Shown: in pieces, positions 15,248 to 25,208 of the stretch
Numbering within the stretch: position 1 is the first letter of the stretch
Layout of the letters: every line of letters starts with the position of its first letter
Assembly (NCBI RefSeq): GCF_030811215.1
Contig: NZ_JAUSQM010000001.1
Span: 1,922,001 to 1,986,000, forward strand
From: Nocardioides massiliensis
Lineage (GTDB): Bacteria > Actinomycetota > Actinomycetes > Propionibacteriales > Nocardioidaceae
Direction: 5' to 3'
DNA: 64,000 bases
The notes under the pieces: model-generated
Seen by the model: the letters and a program-made list of their open reading frames with translations, nothing else
Told to the model about the DNA's origin: nothing
Databases searched by the model: none
Position numbers and translations under genes: made by a program

Positions 15248-16888
15248 TCAGGCCGGCAGGTCCTCCGCATCCACGATGCGGTAGGCATACCCCTGCTCGG
15301 CGAGGAACCGCTGGCGGTTCTGGGCGAAGTCGGCGTCGACGGTGTCGCGGGAGACGACGGTGTAGAACCGCGCGGTCTTGCCGCCCGAGCCCGGACGCAA
15401 CAGCCGGCCCAGGCGCTGGGCCTCCTCCTGGCGGGAGCCGAACGAACCGGAGACCTGGATCGCGACCTCCGCGCCGGGCAGGTCGACGGAGAAGTTCGCG
15501 ACCTTCGAGACGACGAGCAGCTCGATCTCGCCGGTGCGGAAGCCCTCGAAGAGCCGCTCGCGCTCCTTGACGGTGGTGTCGCCGGTGATGACGGGGGCGT
15601 CGAGGGCCGTGGCCAGCTCGTCGAGCTGGTCGAGGTACTGCCCGATCACCAGCGTCGGCTGGCCGCGGTGCTGCGCGACGAGCTCCTGGGCCACACGGGT
15701 CTTCACCCGGGTGCACGCGGCGAGCCGGTAGCGGTCCTCGGCCTCAGCGGTGGCGTAGGCGAGCCGCTCGACGTCGGGCAGGGTCACCCGCACCTCGACG
15801 CAGTCGGCGGGGGCGATCCAGCCCTGGGCCTCGATGTCCTTCCACGGGGCGTCGTACCGCTTGGGGCCGATCAGCGAGAACACGTCGGACTCGCGGCCAT
15901 CCTCGCGCACGAGGGTCGCGGTCAGGCCGATGCGGCGCCGCGCCTGCAGGTCGGCGGTCATGCGGAAGATCGGCGCGGGCAGCAGGTGCACCTCGTCATA
16001 GACGATGAGTCCCCAGTCGCGGGCGTCGAGCAGCTCGAGGTGGGGATAGACGCCCTTCCTGCGCATCGTCAGCACCTGGTAGGTCGCGATGGTGACGGGG
16101 CGGATCTCCTTGACGGCGCCGGAGTACTCGCCGATCTCGTCCTCGGTCAGCGTCGTGCGCTTGAGCAGCTCGGCCTTCCACTGGCGCGCCGAGACGGTGT
16201 TGGTGACGAGGATCAAGGTGGTCGCGCGCGCCTCGGCCATCGCACCCGCACCGACGATCGTCTTGCCCGCGCCACACGGGAGGACCACGACGCCGGACCC
16301 GCCGTGCCAGAACGACTCGACAGCCTCGCGCTGGTAGTCGCGCAGCGACCAGCCGTCCTCGACCAGGTCGATCGCATGGGCCTCGCCGTCGACGTAGCCC
16401 GCGTGGTCCTCGGCCGGCCAGCCGATCTTCACCAGCGCCTGCTTGAGGTTGCCGCGCTCGGAGGGGTGTACGACCACGGTCTCGTCGTCGACGCGCTCGC
16501 CGAGCATGCCCTTGATCTTCTTGGCCCGCAGCACCTCCTCGAGCACCGGACGGTCGCTGCTGGAGAGCACCAGTCCGTGGACCGGGTGCTTGTCGAGCCG
16601 CAGCCGGCCGTAGCGGGCCATCGTCTCCGCGACGTCGACCAGCAGGGAGTGCGGCACGGCGTAGCGGCTGTAGGTGAGCAGGGTGTCGACCACCTGCTCG
16701 GCGTCGTAGCCGGCGGCGCGGGCGTTCCAGAGTCCCAGCGGCGTGAGTCGGTAGGTGTGGATGTGCTCGGGGGAGCGCTCGAGCTCGGCGAACGGCGCGA
16801 TGGCCTTGCGACAGTCCTGCGCTCGCTCGTGGTCGATCTCCAGCAGCAGGGTCTTGTCGGACTGGACGATCAGTGGTCCGTCGCTCAC
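15248..16888 (-). CDS. XPB-type DNA repair helicase
   Basis: A 546-residue superfamily 2 helicase of the XPB/Ssl2 type, a 3'-5' DNA helicase. Walker A PCGAGKT near residue 200, the DEVH box (YDEVHLLP) near 298, motif III GLTATLVRED and motif VI QRLGRLLRPG are all present. The N-terminal 170 residues match the damage-recognition-like region of bacterial XPB. The ATG overlaps the stop of the CGNR gene (ATGA, 16885-16888). With the adjacent CGNR and WYL-containing genes it forms a unit often kept together in actinobacteria. Confidence 0.95.
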   Translation of the reverse strand: MSDGPLIVQSDKTLLLEIDHERAQDCRKAIAPFAELERSPEHIHTYRLTPLGLWNARAAGYDAEQVVDTLLTYSRYAVPHSLLVDVAETMARYGRLRLDKHPVHGLVLSSSDRPVLEEVLRAKKIKGMLGERVDDETVVVHPSERGNLKQALVKIGWPAEDHAGYVDGEAHAIDLVEDGWSLRDYQREAVESFWHGGSGVVVLPCGAGKTIVGAGAMAEARATTLILVTNTVSARQWKAELLKRTTLTEDEIGEYSGAVKEIRPVTIATYQVLTMRRKGVYPHLELLDARDWGLIVYDEVHLLPAPIFRMTADLQARRRIGLTATLVREDGRESDVFSLIGPKRYDAPWKDIEAQGWIAPADCVEVRVTLPDVERLAYATAEAEDRYRLAACTRVKTRVAQELVAQHRGQPTLVIGQYLDQLDELATALDAPVITGDTTVKERERLFEGFRTGEIELLVVSKVANFSVDLPGAEVAIQVSGSFGSRQEEAQRLGRLLRPGSGGKTARFYTVVSRDTVDADFAQNRQRFLAEQGYAYRIVDAEDLPA

Positions 16889-17334
16889 GCGAGAGCCTCT
16901 CGCTGGCGAGCGCGGTAGGCCTGCACGTTGGTGCGCGACGCGCAGCGCTCCGAGCAGTAGCGCCGCGTGGCGTTGGGGGACGCGTCGACGTACGCCGCTT
17001 CACAGTCCGGCGCCGCGCAGACTCCGAGGCGGTGCGGGCCGAGGTCGCAGACCAGCATCGTCAGCGCCAGCAGGGACTCGGCGACGACGGTGTCGGCCTG
17101 GGGCCCGTCGGGGCGGGCCACGGCGAGGCGCCACTGCCCGGGCTCGCCGGTGATGCCCGGCCGCACGGGGAACCGCGCCAGCAGGGCGTTGAGCCCGGCG
17201 ACCGCACGCTCCTCGTCGCCGTCGCCGGCGGCCTCGAAGACCGGGCGCAACGCGCCGGCGAAGTCGGCCAGCTCGGGCGGTGCACCACCGGAGACGAGGG
17301 CCGCGGCGCGCTCGGCTGCGGGGAGGAAGTCCAT
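16885..17334 (-). CDS. CGNR zinc-finger protein
   Basis: A 149-residue protein with a C-terminal zinc-binding motif CAAPDCEAAYVDASPNATRRYCSERCASR, in which four Cys can bind zinc. This is the CGNR-type finger with the signature slightly altered (CASR replaces CGNR). The N-terminal part is a small helical domain. A TAGGCT box (minus strand, 17341-17346) lies six bases before the ATG, suggesting a leaderless transcript that starts the CGNR-XPB operon. The likely role is nucleic-acid binding or regulation linked to the helicase. Confidence 0.88.
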   Translation of the reverse strand: MDFLPAAERAAALVSGGAPPELADFAGALRPVFEAAGDGDEERAVAGLNALLARFPVRPGITGEPGQWRLAVARPDGPQADTVVAESLLALTMLVCDLGPHRLGVCAAPDCEAAYVDASPNATRRYCSERCASRTNVQAYRARQREALA

Positions 17335-17383
17335 GCCTCCAGCCTACGGACGCGGCGACAACCGCCGACCGGGTGCCCGCGTC

Positions 17384-19624
17384 CTACATCGAGCGGACCG
17401 CGGTGATGCGGTGCAGCGCGAAGGCGCGGGTGTCGTCGGATCGGGCGTCGTACGCCGTGAGCCAGCCGCCGTCGACCCGGCGAGGCTCCACGATCCGCTC
17501 GCTGACCCCGCCCTCGTTGTCGGTGTAGCCGATCCAGACCGTGCGACCGGACTCGATCGCGTCGCGGAGCTGGCTGAGGACGGCGGCCGGGGTGCTCGGG
17601 GCGGGTGTGCCGCCGGTGGGGCGGGCCGCGACGGCGCGGTCACCGGCGCGCACGGCGGTGACGACCGCGGAGACCCGAGCGGCGTCCCGGGCCTGCGCGA
17701 CTCCGGGGGAGGTGCGCCGGCGCGGGGTCCGGGCCCGCTGGGTGTCGCGGCGGGCGAGGCGGACGGTGCCGTCCGCTGCCTCGAGCACCGGCGCCACCCC
17801 GAGCTCGCGCAGGGTGGCCATCACGACGTCGGTCGGCGCGTCGGTGACGAGCACGGTCGGCGCGATCAGCCGCAGCCGCAGCGACGCCGCGCGCGGGTCG
17901 TGGGCGAGCTCGGCCAGGGCCTGCTCGTCGTCGCTGCGGACGAAGGCGGTCGCGGCGCCGATGCGCACCGTGCCGAACCTGCGCGACACGTCGTCGACCA
18001 GGTAGACCAGCGGCTGCGGCACCGGCGTGCGCGAGGCCGTGGAGATGAAGGAGTGCACCTCCTGCGCGGACCAACCGGCGTCGAAGGCGCGCCGGATCGA
18101 GGAGGCGTCGAACCGGTAGACCGTCGCCCCACCGCGCGACTCGACGTCGGCGAGGGTCGCCAGCTTGGTCGCGAGCTCGTGCTCCAACGGTCCGGGTGCG
18201 ACGGCGGTCAGGTCGGCCTGCAGCAGGATGTGGTCGACCGGCGGCGGGAGCAGCGGGGCGAGCACGCCGGCCGGGTCACCGTCGAGCAGCGCCGCGCCGT
18301 GGGCGGTGACGCCGCCGAGCGCGACCACGCCGAGGCTCGCGGCCTCGTCGAGCGTGACGGTCACCAGCTCCTCACGACCCGTGGGCCGGCGGGGCCGGCG
18401 CCACTCCAGGTGGGCGACCAGCGACGGGGGACCGGTCGTCGCGGCGAGGACGCTGCCGCGCGGGAGCTCGGCCAACGCGGTCAGCAGCTCGCGTCGGGTG
18501 TCGACGGCCCAGGTGCGCTCGGCTCCCTCCGCGAGCGCGTTGACGGTCCGGCCCCGCCCGTCCTTGGACCCGACCACGGCGGCCAGCCGTGGACTCTCCC
18601 ACCAGGCGCGCGTCAGCCGCGCCCAGCGCTGCGCGGTGTCCTGCGAGCGCCACGTGTCGAACGCATCGGTGGGCAGCCAGGCGGCGTCGAGGTCGTCGGT
18701 CGGCCCTGCAGCGAGCAGGTCGGCGGCAGCCGCGACCTCGATCACCAGCACGGTCGTCTCCTCGGGCACACCGAGCAGCGCCGTCGCGGCGCGCAGGTCA
18801 CGCACCCCCACCCCGCCGGAGCGCAGCGCGGACGGCGGTGTCGCGCCCCAGGTCTCGAGCAGCAGCTCGACTCGCTGCGCGAACTCGCTCGCCGCCCCGG
18901 CGCCCACGCGGTCGACCACGGCGGCGTCGCGCTCCGAGGTCATCAGCGCAGGCGCGGCGCTCACGTCGTACGTCGTGGTCCGTCCGCCACGCAGCGCGAT
19001 CACCACGTCGGGGGGCACGCTCACGTGGCGGCTGTCGCGGGCGACCAACAGCCGGCGCGCCAGCAGCTCCTCCACCGGGGTGCGGGCCTGCGCGACGCTC
19101 ACCCGGCGGTCGGCCTGCTCGACGGTGCCGACCAGGCCGCTGCCCTCGACGTGCTCGAGCATCGCGCGAGCCTGCGGGCTGACCTCGCCGAGCAACCGGC
19201 GGACCTCGTCGACCGGGCGGCGTACGTCGTCCCCCGCCCCGGCCGCGAACGGCCCGAGCAGGTCGGTCAGCACGCTCACCGGGCGCAGGTGGTGCTCGTC
19301 GCCCCAGAGCAGGGCCGTGTCGAGCAGGTGGGTCAGGGCGCGGGCGGTCGCTGCCGGGTCGGCGTGGACGATCGCGGCGACCTGCGGTGCCGTGCAGCCG
19401 GGACCGAGGACGACCGCCGCCTCGAGCACGGTCAGGTGCAGCCGGTCGAGCTGGTCGAGCATGCGCAGCACCGACGGGCGAGCGGCGGCGCGCGACGCCA
19501 GCTGGGTGGAGTCCTGCGGCGCCGGGACGCCCAGGTCCGGACGGTGCCGGACGAGCGTGGCCAGGCGCTCGTCGGGCCAGGAGCGGAGCTGCTCGGCCAG
19601 GCTGCGCGGGACGGAGACGGACAT
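17384..19624 (-). CDS. Helicase-C-terminal-like protein with WYL domain
   Basis: A 746-residue protein of the actinobacterial group annotated as helicase-associated or XPB C-terminal-like. It has no Walker A, so it is not itself a helicase. The middle section (PLEHELATKLATLADVESRG...VYRFDASSIRRAFDAGWSAQEV) matches the XPB C-terminal-like domain. The last 70 residues (LRDAIESGRTVWIGYTDN...AFALHRITAVRSM) form a WYL-like ligand-sensing domain. A TATCGT box (minus strand, 19632-19637) is seven bases before the ATG, so it is probably leaderless. It sits next to CGNR and XPB, implying a shared DNA-repair or stress role. Confidence 0.85.
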   Translation of the reverse strand: MSVSVPRSLAEQLRSWPDERLATLVRHRPDLGVPAPQDSTQLASRAAARPSVLRMLDQLDRLHLTVLEAAVVLGPGCTAPQVAAIVHADPAATARALTHLLDTALLWGDEHHLRPVSVLTDLLGPFAAGAGDDVRRPVDEVRRLLGEVSPQARAMLEHVEGSGLVGTVEQADRRVSVAQARTPVEELLARRLLVARDSRHVSVPPDVVIALRGGRTTTYDVSAAPALMTSERDAAVVDRVGAGAASEFAQRVELLLETWGATPPSALRSGGVGVRDLRAATALLGVPEETTVLVIEVAAAADLLAAGPTDDLDAAWLPTDAFDTWRSQDTAQRWARLTRAWWESPRLAAVVGSKDGRGRTVNALAEGAERTWAVDTRRELLTALAELPRGSVLAATTGPPSLVAHLEWRRPRRPTGREELVTVTLDEAASLGVVALGGVTAHGAALLDGDPAGVLAPLLPPPVDHILLQADLTAVAPGPLEHELATKLATLADVESRGGATVYRFDASSIRRAFDAGWSAQEVHSFISTASRTPVPQPLVYLVDDVSRRFGTVRIGAATAFVRSDDEQALAELAHDPRAASLRLRLIAPTVLVTDAPTDVVMATLRELGVAPVLEAADGTVRLARRDTQRARTPRRRTSPGVAQARDAARVSAVVTAVRAGDRAVAARPTGGTPAPSTPAAVLSQLRDAIESGRTVWIGYTDNEGGVSERIVEPRRVDGGWLTAYDARSDDTRAFALHRITAVRSM

Positions 19625-19659
19625 CCGCACCACGATACGAGACGCGGCCTGGGACGGTC

Positions 19660-22425
19660 TCAGGAGAGCTCGACCATCGTCTCGACACCCTCGCCGAGCC
19701 CGACCACGCCCAGCCACCGCTGGGTGCCGTCGAGCTGCGGCCAGGTCAGGCCGAGCCGGGTGCGGTCGCCGGAGGTGCCGGTGACGGTGCGGGTGGCAGG
19801 GGTGAGGTTGCCCGCGTCCCGGTCCGACAGCGTCCAGGTGTAGACGCGGCCGGTGACGGTCGAGGTGTTGCCGGCACGCGCGCCGTGGACCACGAGGCGG
19901 TAGTCGCCCGGACGCGGCGCGCGCAGCGTGAGGGTCTCGCGCGCGTCGAGCCCGGAGGCCTCGGCCACGACATCGTCACCGCGCAGCAGCGTCAGGTCGA
20001 CGTCGTCGCGGGGGTTGTTGGTCTCCACAGCGACGCGCAGCCATCGAGTGCCGGCCGGCACGGCGAGCGGCATCTCGACGGTGTCGCCGTCCCCGAGCGT
20101 GTCCCGGTCGCCGTCGGCCTCCACGAGGGAGAACGGGGTCGGGAAGGCGCCGACGAGTCCCGCGACCTGCACGGGTACGGCGCTGGCTCCCAGCAGCACC
20201 GGGACGGTCACCCGCCCGGCGGTCAACGGAGCACGCACGACGGCCGGAGACGCCGCGACGGCGGGGCGGACCGCGACCGGGACGCGGACCACGTGGTCGG
20301 TCTGGCCGACCCAGGTGAGCTGGCCGGTGGTCACGACGCCCGGGGTGGCGTTGGCGGTGCGGGTGAGCCGGATCCGCACGGTCTGGGTCTCGCCGGGCGC
20401 GAGCGTGAAGGACGCCGGACGCGCGGTGACCTGGACTCCTGGCAGGTCGGGTGCGTTGACGCTGTAGGACTCGGTGCGGCCCGAGACGTTGGTCAGCCGG
20501 CGGCGGATCAGGGCGGTGTCGAGCAGGTCGTCGACCGCGACGGAGGGAAGGTTCAGCCGCCGCGCCGGCAGCCGGCCCGCGGCGTAGCGCGCGAACGCGC
20601 GCGCCGAGACGTCGAAGGTGAGTCCCGGATCGAGCGCGCGGGCGAGGTCGACGTGCCCGGCGCCCTGCGTCAGCGGAGAGCTCGGCCCCTCGACGTCGTA
20701 CGCCGTGGTCATCAGCGCCGACTTCACCTGGGCCGGGGACCACCCGGGGCGTGCCGAGCGCAGCAGCGCCGCGAGGCCTGCGACGTGGGCGGAGGAGACC
20801 GACGTGCCGGTGCGCATCGCCCACTGCTGGCCGTCGCCGTTGAGCGGGCTGGCGGCGGCCAGCACCCCGGAGCCGGGCGCGGTCACGTCGGGCTTGAGCA
20901 GGTCCCCGTCGACGTCAGCCGGTCCGCGTCCCGATGCGGCCAGCACCTGGGGGACCGGGGTGCTGTCGGTGGCGGCGGGGTCGAGAGCGGCGGTCGCGGC
21001 GGACTCGCGGTCGAGGTAGCGCTGGAGCTCGCGCGCAGCGGCGGTGTCGAGGTGCACCGACGGCACGGAGTGCACGTCGGTGGGGAGCTCCTGCGGGTAG
21101 GGGTTGGTCAGCACCATCCCCGCGGCGCCGGCGTCGCGGACCGCGGCGGACTTCTCCACGCGCGCGATCACCCCGCGCTGGCAGACGACGATCGCGTCCT
21201 TGACCGCCGCGGGGTCGAGGCTGCCGCGGTGGCACAGCGCCGCGTCGTGCGTGGAGCTGCCGCGCGCGGCCGCCGTGCGGGCCGCCACCAACCGGGTCGA
21301 CTCGACCGGCGTCCGCGCCACCATGGCGCCCACGAGCCGGGTGCCGTCGCCGAGGACGACGGCGCCCTGACGCAGGGTGTGGGTGCTCGCTGCGGCGGTG
21401 GTCACCCACGGCGCGGGCTGCTGCACGGTGCCGGGCCCGGGCCCGGCGTTGCCGGCGGCGGTGGCAACGAAGACACCTTGACGCTCGGCGTGGCGCAGCG
21501 CGGCGGAGAGGGTGTCGAACGGGGCGGCCGGGGTGGAGGAGACGGGCACGTCGAGGACGTCGACGCCGTCGCCCACCGCGCGGTCGACCGCGGCGACGAG
21601 GTCGGCGGTCTCGCAGCCGTCCTGGTCGGGATCGGGGGCCGCCCAGCACGCCTTGTAGACGGCCAGCCGGGCGGCCGGGGCGATGCCCGAGACCTGCCCG
21701 AAGGGCCGGCCGTTGAGCCGGGCGTCGACTCCCGCCCCACCGGCCGCGACCGAGGCGCTGTGGGTGCCGTGCCCGACGGTGTCGCGCGGGGAGAGCTCCT
21801 CGTTGCTGGCGATCGCGTCGGGGCCGAAGGCCTCCACGAACCAGTCGGCGGCGACGACCTTGGTGGTGCAGAAGTTCGATCCGGCCACACCGGTGCGGCA
21901 CGCGCCGGTGAACCCGGCGGGACGGGCGTCGACGTCGGTCAGGGGCGCGAACGCCGGTGTGCGCGGCCACAGCCCGGAGTCGACCGACCCGATGACGACG
22001 CCGGCACCGGCGCGCTCCGGTCCGCCCAACGACTGCCATGCCCCGGTGTCGCCGGCGAGCTCGAGGAAGTCCGTCGTGGACCCGGACTGCAGGCGTTGCC
22101 GGGTGCTGCGCTCGACGCGTACGACGTCCGCGCGGGCACGCAACGCCTTCACGTCGGCCGGCTCCAGCCGCGCGCTGAACCCGGCGATCGTGTGGGTGTA
22201 GCGGTAGAGGGGGTCGACGTCGAGGCTCGCCAGGACGCGGTCCTGCGCGCCCTTCTGCACGGTGACCAGGTAGACGGCGCCACCGGTCGCGGCGGTCGGG
22301 TCCCCGACCTCGGCCAGGGGCGCAGCACTGCTCGACGTGGCTGCGCCTACTGCCCCGGCGACGGTGAGGCTCGCGGCGAGTCCGCCTGCGAGCAGGGCGG
22401 TGGAAAGGCGTCGCAACGCGCGCAC
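19660..22425 (-). CDS. Secreted subtilisin-like serine protease (S8)
   Basis: A 921-residue exported protease. A signal peptide spans residues 1-35, followed by an inhibitor-I9-type propeptide. The triad is visible as Asp in GSVDSG (near 150), His in GHGTHSA (near 218) and Ser in GTSVSSAHVAG (near 541), with the oxyanion Asn in AAGNAGPG. A PA-type insert lies between His and Ser, and beta-sandwich domains follow. Two departures from the norm: Ala replaces the usual Pro before the motif His, and DVPVSS replaces the usual NVSLG strand. GTG start at 22425, preceded by GAGGAGGT. Confidence 0.93.
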   Translation of the reverse strand: MRALRRLSTALLAGGLAASLTVAGAVGAATSSSAAPLAEVGDPTAATGGAVYLVTVQKGAQDRVLASLDVDPLYRYTHTIAGFSARLEPADVKALRARADVVRVERSTRQRLQSGSTTDFLELAGDTGAWQSLGGPERAGAGVVIGSVDSGLWPRTPAFAPLTDVDARPAGFTGACRTGVAGSNFCTTKVVAADWFVEAFGPDAIASNEELSPRDTVGHGTHSASVAAGGAGVDARLNGRPFGQVSGIAPAARLAVYKACWAAPDPDQDGCETADLVAAVDRAVGDGVDVLDVPVSSTPAAPFDTLSAALRHAERQGVFVATAAGNAGPGPGTVQQPAPWVTTAAASTHTLRQGAVVLGDGTRLVGAMVARTPVESTRLVAARTAAARGSSTHDAALCHRGSLDPAAVKDAIVVCQRGVIARVEKSAAVRDAGAAGMVLTNPYPQELPTDVHSVPSVHLDTAAARELQRYLDRESAATAALDPAATDSTPVPQVLAASGRGPADVDGDLLKPDVTAPGSGVLAAASPLNGDGQQWAMRTGTSVSSAHVAGLAALLRSARPGWSPAQVKSALMTTAYDVEGPSSPLTQGAGHVDLARALDPGLTFDVSARAFARYAAGRLPARRLNLPSVAVDDLLDTALIRRRLTNVSGRTESYSVNAPDLPGVQVTARPASFTLAPGETQTVRIRLTRTANATPGVVTTGQLTWVGQTDHVVRVPVAVRPAVAASPAVVRAPLTAGRVTVPVLLGASAVPVQVAGLVGAFPTPFSLVEADGDRDTLGDGDTVEMPLAVPAGTRWLRVAVETNNPRDDVDLTLLRGDDVVAEASGLDARETLTLRAPRPGDYRLVVHGARAGNTSTVTGRVYTWTLSDRDAGNLTPATRTVTGTSGDRTRLGLTWPQLDGTQRWLGVVGLGEGVETMVELS

Positions 22426-22587
22426 GGCGGACCTCCTCACGGTGGCCAAAGGGGGAAGATCGTGCGGAACGGGCACGGCGCCGGCTCTCCATGCTCCCAA
22501 ACCCATGCGCGCGCGAGCAACCGCGACCCATAGAGTGGGAACCACAGGATCGGCGCCCCCTGCGCCCACATGAGGAGGTCGTTCGAG

Positions 22588-22971
22588 GTGCCCATCGGCA
22601 AGGTCAAGTGGTACGACGCGGAGAAGGGCTTCGGCTTCCTGTCGCGCGAGGACGGTGAGGACGTCTTCGTCCGCGCCTCGGCACTCCCCGACGGGGTGGA
22701 GAGCCTGCGGGCCGGGATGCGCGTGGAGTTCGGCATCGCCCAGGGCCGCAAGGGCGACCAGGCGCTGCAGCTGCGCGTGCTCGACTCCTCCGGGTCCGTG
22801 GTCAAGGCGCTGCGCAAGAAGCCCGAGGAGATGGTCTCGATCGTCGAGGACCTGATCCGCCTGCTCGACGGGCTCGGCGAGGGCTACCGCCACGGCCGGC
22901 ACCCCGACCCCAAGACCGCGCGACCGACGGCGAAGCTGCTGCGGGCCCTCGCCGACGAGCTCGAGGCCTAG
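22588..22971 (+). CDS. Cold-shock domain protein with C-terminal extension
   Basis: A 127-residue RNA/DNA-binding protein. Residues 1-65 are a cold-shock domain with RNP1 KGFGFL and RNP2 DVFVRAS. The C-terminal 60 residues are helical and specific to this actinobacterial subgroup, so it is longer than CspA (about 70). The start is GTG 22588 because GAGGAGGT lies at 22572-22579; an ATG 18 bases upstream would place the Shine-Dalgarno inside the gene. Its TAG and the stop of the convergent MFS gene share the bases CTAG. Confidence 0.93.
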   Translation: MPIGKVKWYDAEKGFGFLSREDGEDVFVRASALPDGVESLRAGMRVEFGIAQGRKGDQALQLRVLDSSGSVVKALRKKPEEMVSIVEDLIRLLDGLGEGYRHGRHPDPKTARPTAKLLRALADELEA

Positions 22972-24359
22972 TACGCCGAGGGTGCCGTCGGGTCCGGCTG
23001 GGCCGCGGTCCGCCCGGGCCGGTGGGTCAGCACGAACACCGTCCAGGCGGCCAGCACCGCGGCCACCACGCCCAGCCCGAGACGGGGGATGAGCGGCAGC
23101 GCGATACCGAGGAACCCGCCCAGCACCCAGGACATCTGCAGCAGGGTCTCGGAGCGGGCGAAGGCGCTGGTGCGCGTGCGCTCGGGCACCTCGCGCTGGA
23201 TGAGCGCGTCCAGGGACAGCTTCCCCAGGCTCTGGCACAGCCCGGCGGTCAGGCCGAGCAGCGAGGCGACGACCAACCCGTAGAGGAACGCCGCCAGCAC
23301 CACCACGACGGCGTCGAGCACGAGCACGAGGACCACGGTCAGCTCGGGGCGGACGTTGCGCAGCAGCGATCCGAGGGCGATGCCGGTGGTGCTCCCGGCG
23401 CCCGCCGCACCGACGACCAGGCCCAGCAACAGCTCGGGGCGGTCCTCCCAACCGGGGAAGGGCTGGTCGCGCAGCAGGAACGCCATGAACATCACCAAGA
23501 AGCCCGACAGCAGTCGCAACCCCGCGTTGCACCGCAGGGCGAAGACCACGCTGGCGGGCACCGGCGAGCGCATCGACGCGCCGATACCGCCCACCGAGCC
23601 GAGCGCGAGCTGCTCCTCGCCATGGGCCGAGTCGACGCGGGCGGGGAGCAGGATCGCCAGGATCGTGGCGAAGACGAAGAGCGCGAACGCGTAGCGCAGC
23701 GACCAGTCGGATCCGAGGAACGACGCCCCGACCGCGATCGGGGCCGACACCGCGGCACCGATCGTGCCGGCGAGCGAGATCCGCGAGTTGGCCTTCACCA
23801 GGCTCAGCGACTCCGGCACCACCCGGGGCACGGCGGAGGCGCGGGTGACGCCGTACGCCTTCGACGCGACCAGCACCCCGAGCGCTGCCGGGAACAGCGC
23901 GACCGAGCCACTGGCGACGGCGTCGGCGAGGACCCAGCAGAGGAACCCGCGCAGTGCCATCGTCGCGCCGATCGCCCAGCGCCGGCCGTGACCGAACCGG
24001 TCCAGCAACGGACCGATGAGCGGAGCCACCACGGCGAAGGGCAGCATCGTCAGGCCGAGGAAGAGCGCGACCTGACCGCGCGCCTCGCCGGTGGGGACCT
24101 GGAAGAACAGGGTGCCCGCCAAGGAGATCGCGACCGCGGCGTCGGCGGCGGCGTTGACCGCGTGCAGCTCGATCAGCCGTGACAGCCCGGAGTCGCCGGC
24201 TCCCTCGGCCCGCGACGCGCGGCGCGCCAGACGGACCGTGCCGCGTACGGCGGTGCGGGTGCCTCGGCCGGTCGCCCGGGCGGCGCGCGCGGTCCCGCGC
24301 CAGGTGCCGGTGGCCACCTGCCGGGCGCGCCCGGGGGGTGCGTGGGGGGCCTCTGGCAT
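22968..24359 (-). CDS. MFS transporter
   Basis: A 463-residue major facilitator with about twelve membrane segments after a basic, Arg-rich N-terminal tail of some 60 residues. The cytoplasmic loop [16 protein letters not shown] is the A-like motif. Substrate unknown; the long basic tail is unusual. It lies between a cold-shock gene and a DUF3027 gene, a grouping commonly seen in actinobacteria, and is divergent from the latter with 66 bp between. Confidence 0.88.
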   Translation of the reverse strand: MPEAPHAPPGRARQVATGTWRGTARAARATGRGTRTAVRGTVRLARRASRAEGAGDSGLSRLIELHAVNAAADAAVAISLAGTLFFQVPTGEARGQVALFLGLTMLPFAVVAPLIGPLLDRFGHGRRWAIGATMALRGFLCWVLADAVASGSVALFPAALGVLVASKAYGVTRASAVPRVVPESLSLVKANSRISLAGTIGAAVSAPIAVGASFLGSDWSLRYAFALFVFATILAILLPARVDSAHGEEQLALGSVGGIGASMRSPVPASVVFALRCNAGLRLLSGFLVMFMAFLLRDQPFPGWEDRPELLLGLVVGAAGAGSTTGIALGSLLRNVRPELTVVLVLVLDAVVVVLAAFLYGLVVASLLGLTAGLCQSLGKLSLDALIQREVPERTRTSAFARSETLLQMSWVLGGFLGIALPLIPRLGLGVVAAVLAAWTVFVLTHRPGRTAAQPDPTAPSAY

Positions 24360-24425
24360 GGGCCCATCTTGCCCGGCGCGTGGGTCGCGCGGACAACGAT
24401 CCAGGGGATGGGGGACAATCCGAGC

Positions 24426-25196
24426 ATGGTCATCACCTCCCGCCCGTCCAAGCCGGACGCCGTGGCCGCTGCTGCGGTCGACGTCGCGCGTGCGGCCCTG
24501 CTCGAGCAGGTCACCGCCGACGAGGTCGGGGAGCACCTGGGCGTGCAGGCGGAAGCCGAGCGCGTGGTGACCCATCTGTTCGCCTGCACCAAGCGCGGCT
24601 ACCGCGGCTGGACCTGGGCCGTGGACGTCGTCCGGGCGCCGCGGCTGCGCACCGTCACCGTCAACGACGTGGTCCTGCTGCCTGGCGACGAGGCGATCGT
24701 GGCGCCGGCCTGGGTGCCCTACAAGGACCGCGTCGCCCCCGGTGACCTGTCCCCGGGCGACCTGCTGCCCGTCGAGGCCGACGACCCGCGCCTGGTGCCG
24801 GGGCAGACGGCCGGGGACGAGATCGTCGACCGCGACGCCATGCGCGACGTGATCCACGAGGTCGGTCTCGGCCGTCCGCGTGTGCTCTCGATCGAGGGCC
24901 GCGACCAGGCCGCGCAGCGCTGGTACGACGGCGACCAGGGCCCTGAGAGCCCGCTCGCGCAGGCCGCCCCCGGTCAGTGCGTGGGCTGCGGCTTCCTCGT
25001 CCGGCTCGCGGGTCCGCTCTCGCGGCTGTTCGGCGTGTGCGCCAACGGCAACGCCAACGACGACGGCCGGGTCGTCTCCTTCGACCACGGCTGCGGAGCG
25101 CACTCCGAGGTGCGGTTGTCGAAGAAGCACCAGCCCGAGCCGCTGCCCGAGCCCGTGCTCGACGAGGAGTCCCCGGCGCTGCTCGAGACCTTCTGA
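24426..25196 (+). CDS. DUF3027 family protein
   Basis: A 256-residue protein of the actinobacterial DUF3027 family, function unknown. It contains RGYRGWTWAVDVVRAPR, LPGDEAIVAPAWVPYKDRV and a Cys pair QCVGCGF, followed by a second Cys/His region (GVCANGN...FDHGCGAHSEVRLSKKH) that may bind a metal. GACAAT six bases before the ATG is a weak -10-like box, so it is possibly leaderless. Convergent with the DUF2530 gene. Confidence 0.85.
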   Translation: MVITSRPSKPDAVAAAAVDVARAALLEQVTADEVGEHLGVQAEAERVVTHLFACTKRGYRGWTWAVDVVRAPRLRTVTVNDVVLLPGDEAIVAPAWVPYKDRVAPGDLSPGDLLPVEADDPRLVPGQTAGDEIVDRDAMRDVIHEVGLGRPRVLSIEGRDQAAQRWYDGDQGPESPLAQAAPGQCVGCGFLVRLAGPLSRLFGVCANGNANDDGRVVSFDHGCGAHSEVRLSKKHQPEPLPEPVLDEESPALLETF

Positions 25197-25208
25197 GCCA
25201 GCCGGAGC

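Noticed and set aside
16967-22533. Two very long plus-strand frames (958 and 1048 codons)
   Set aside because: They mirror the WYL-protein and subtilase genes, have Arg/Gly/Asp-rich composition without motifs, and lack ribosome sites.
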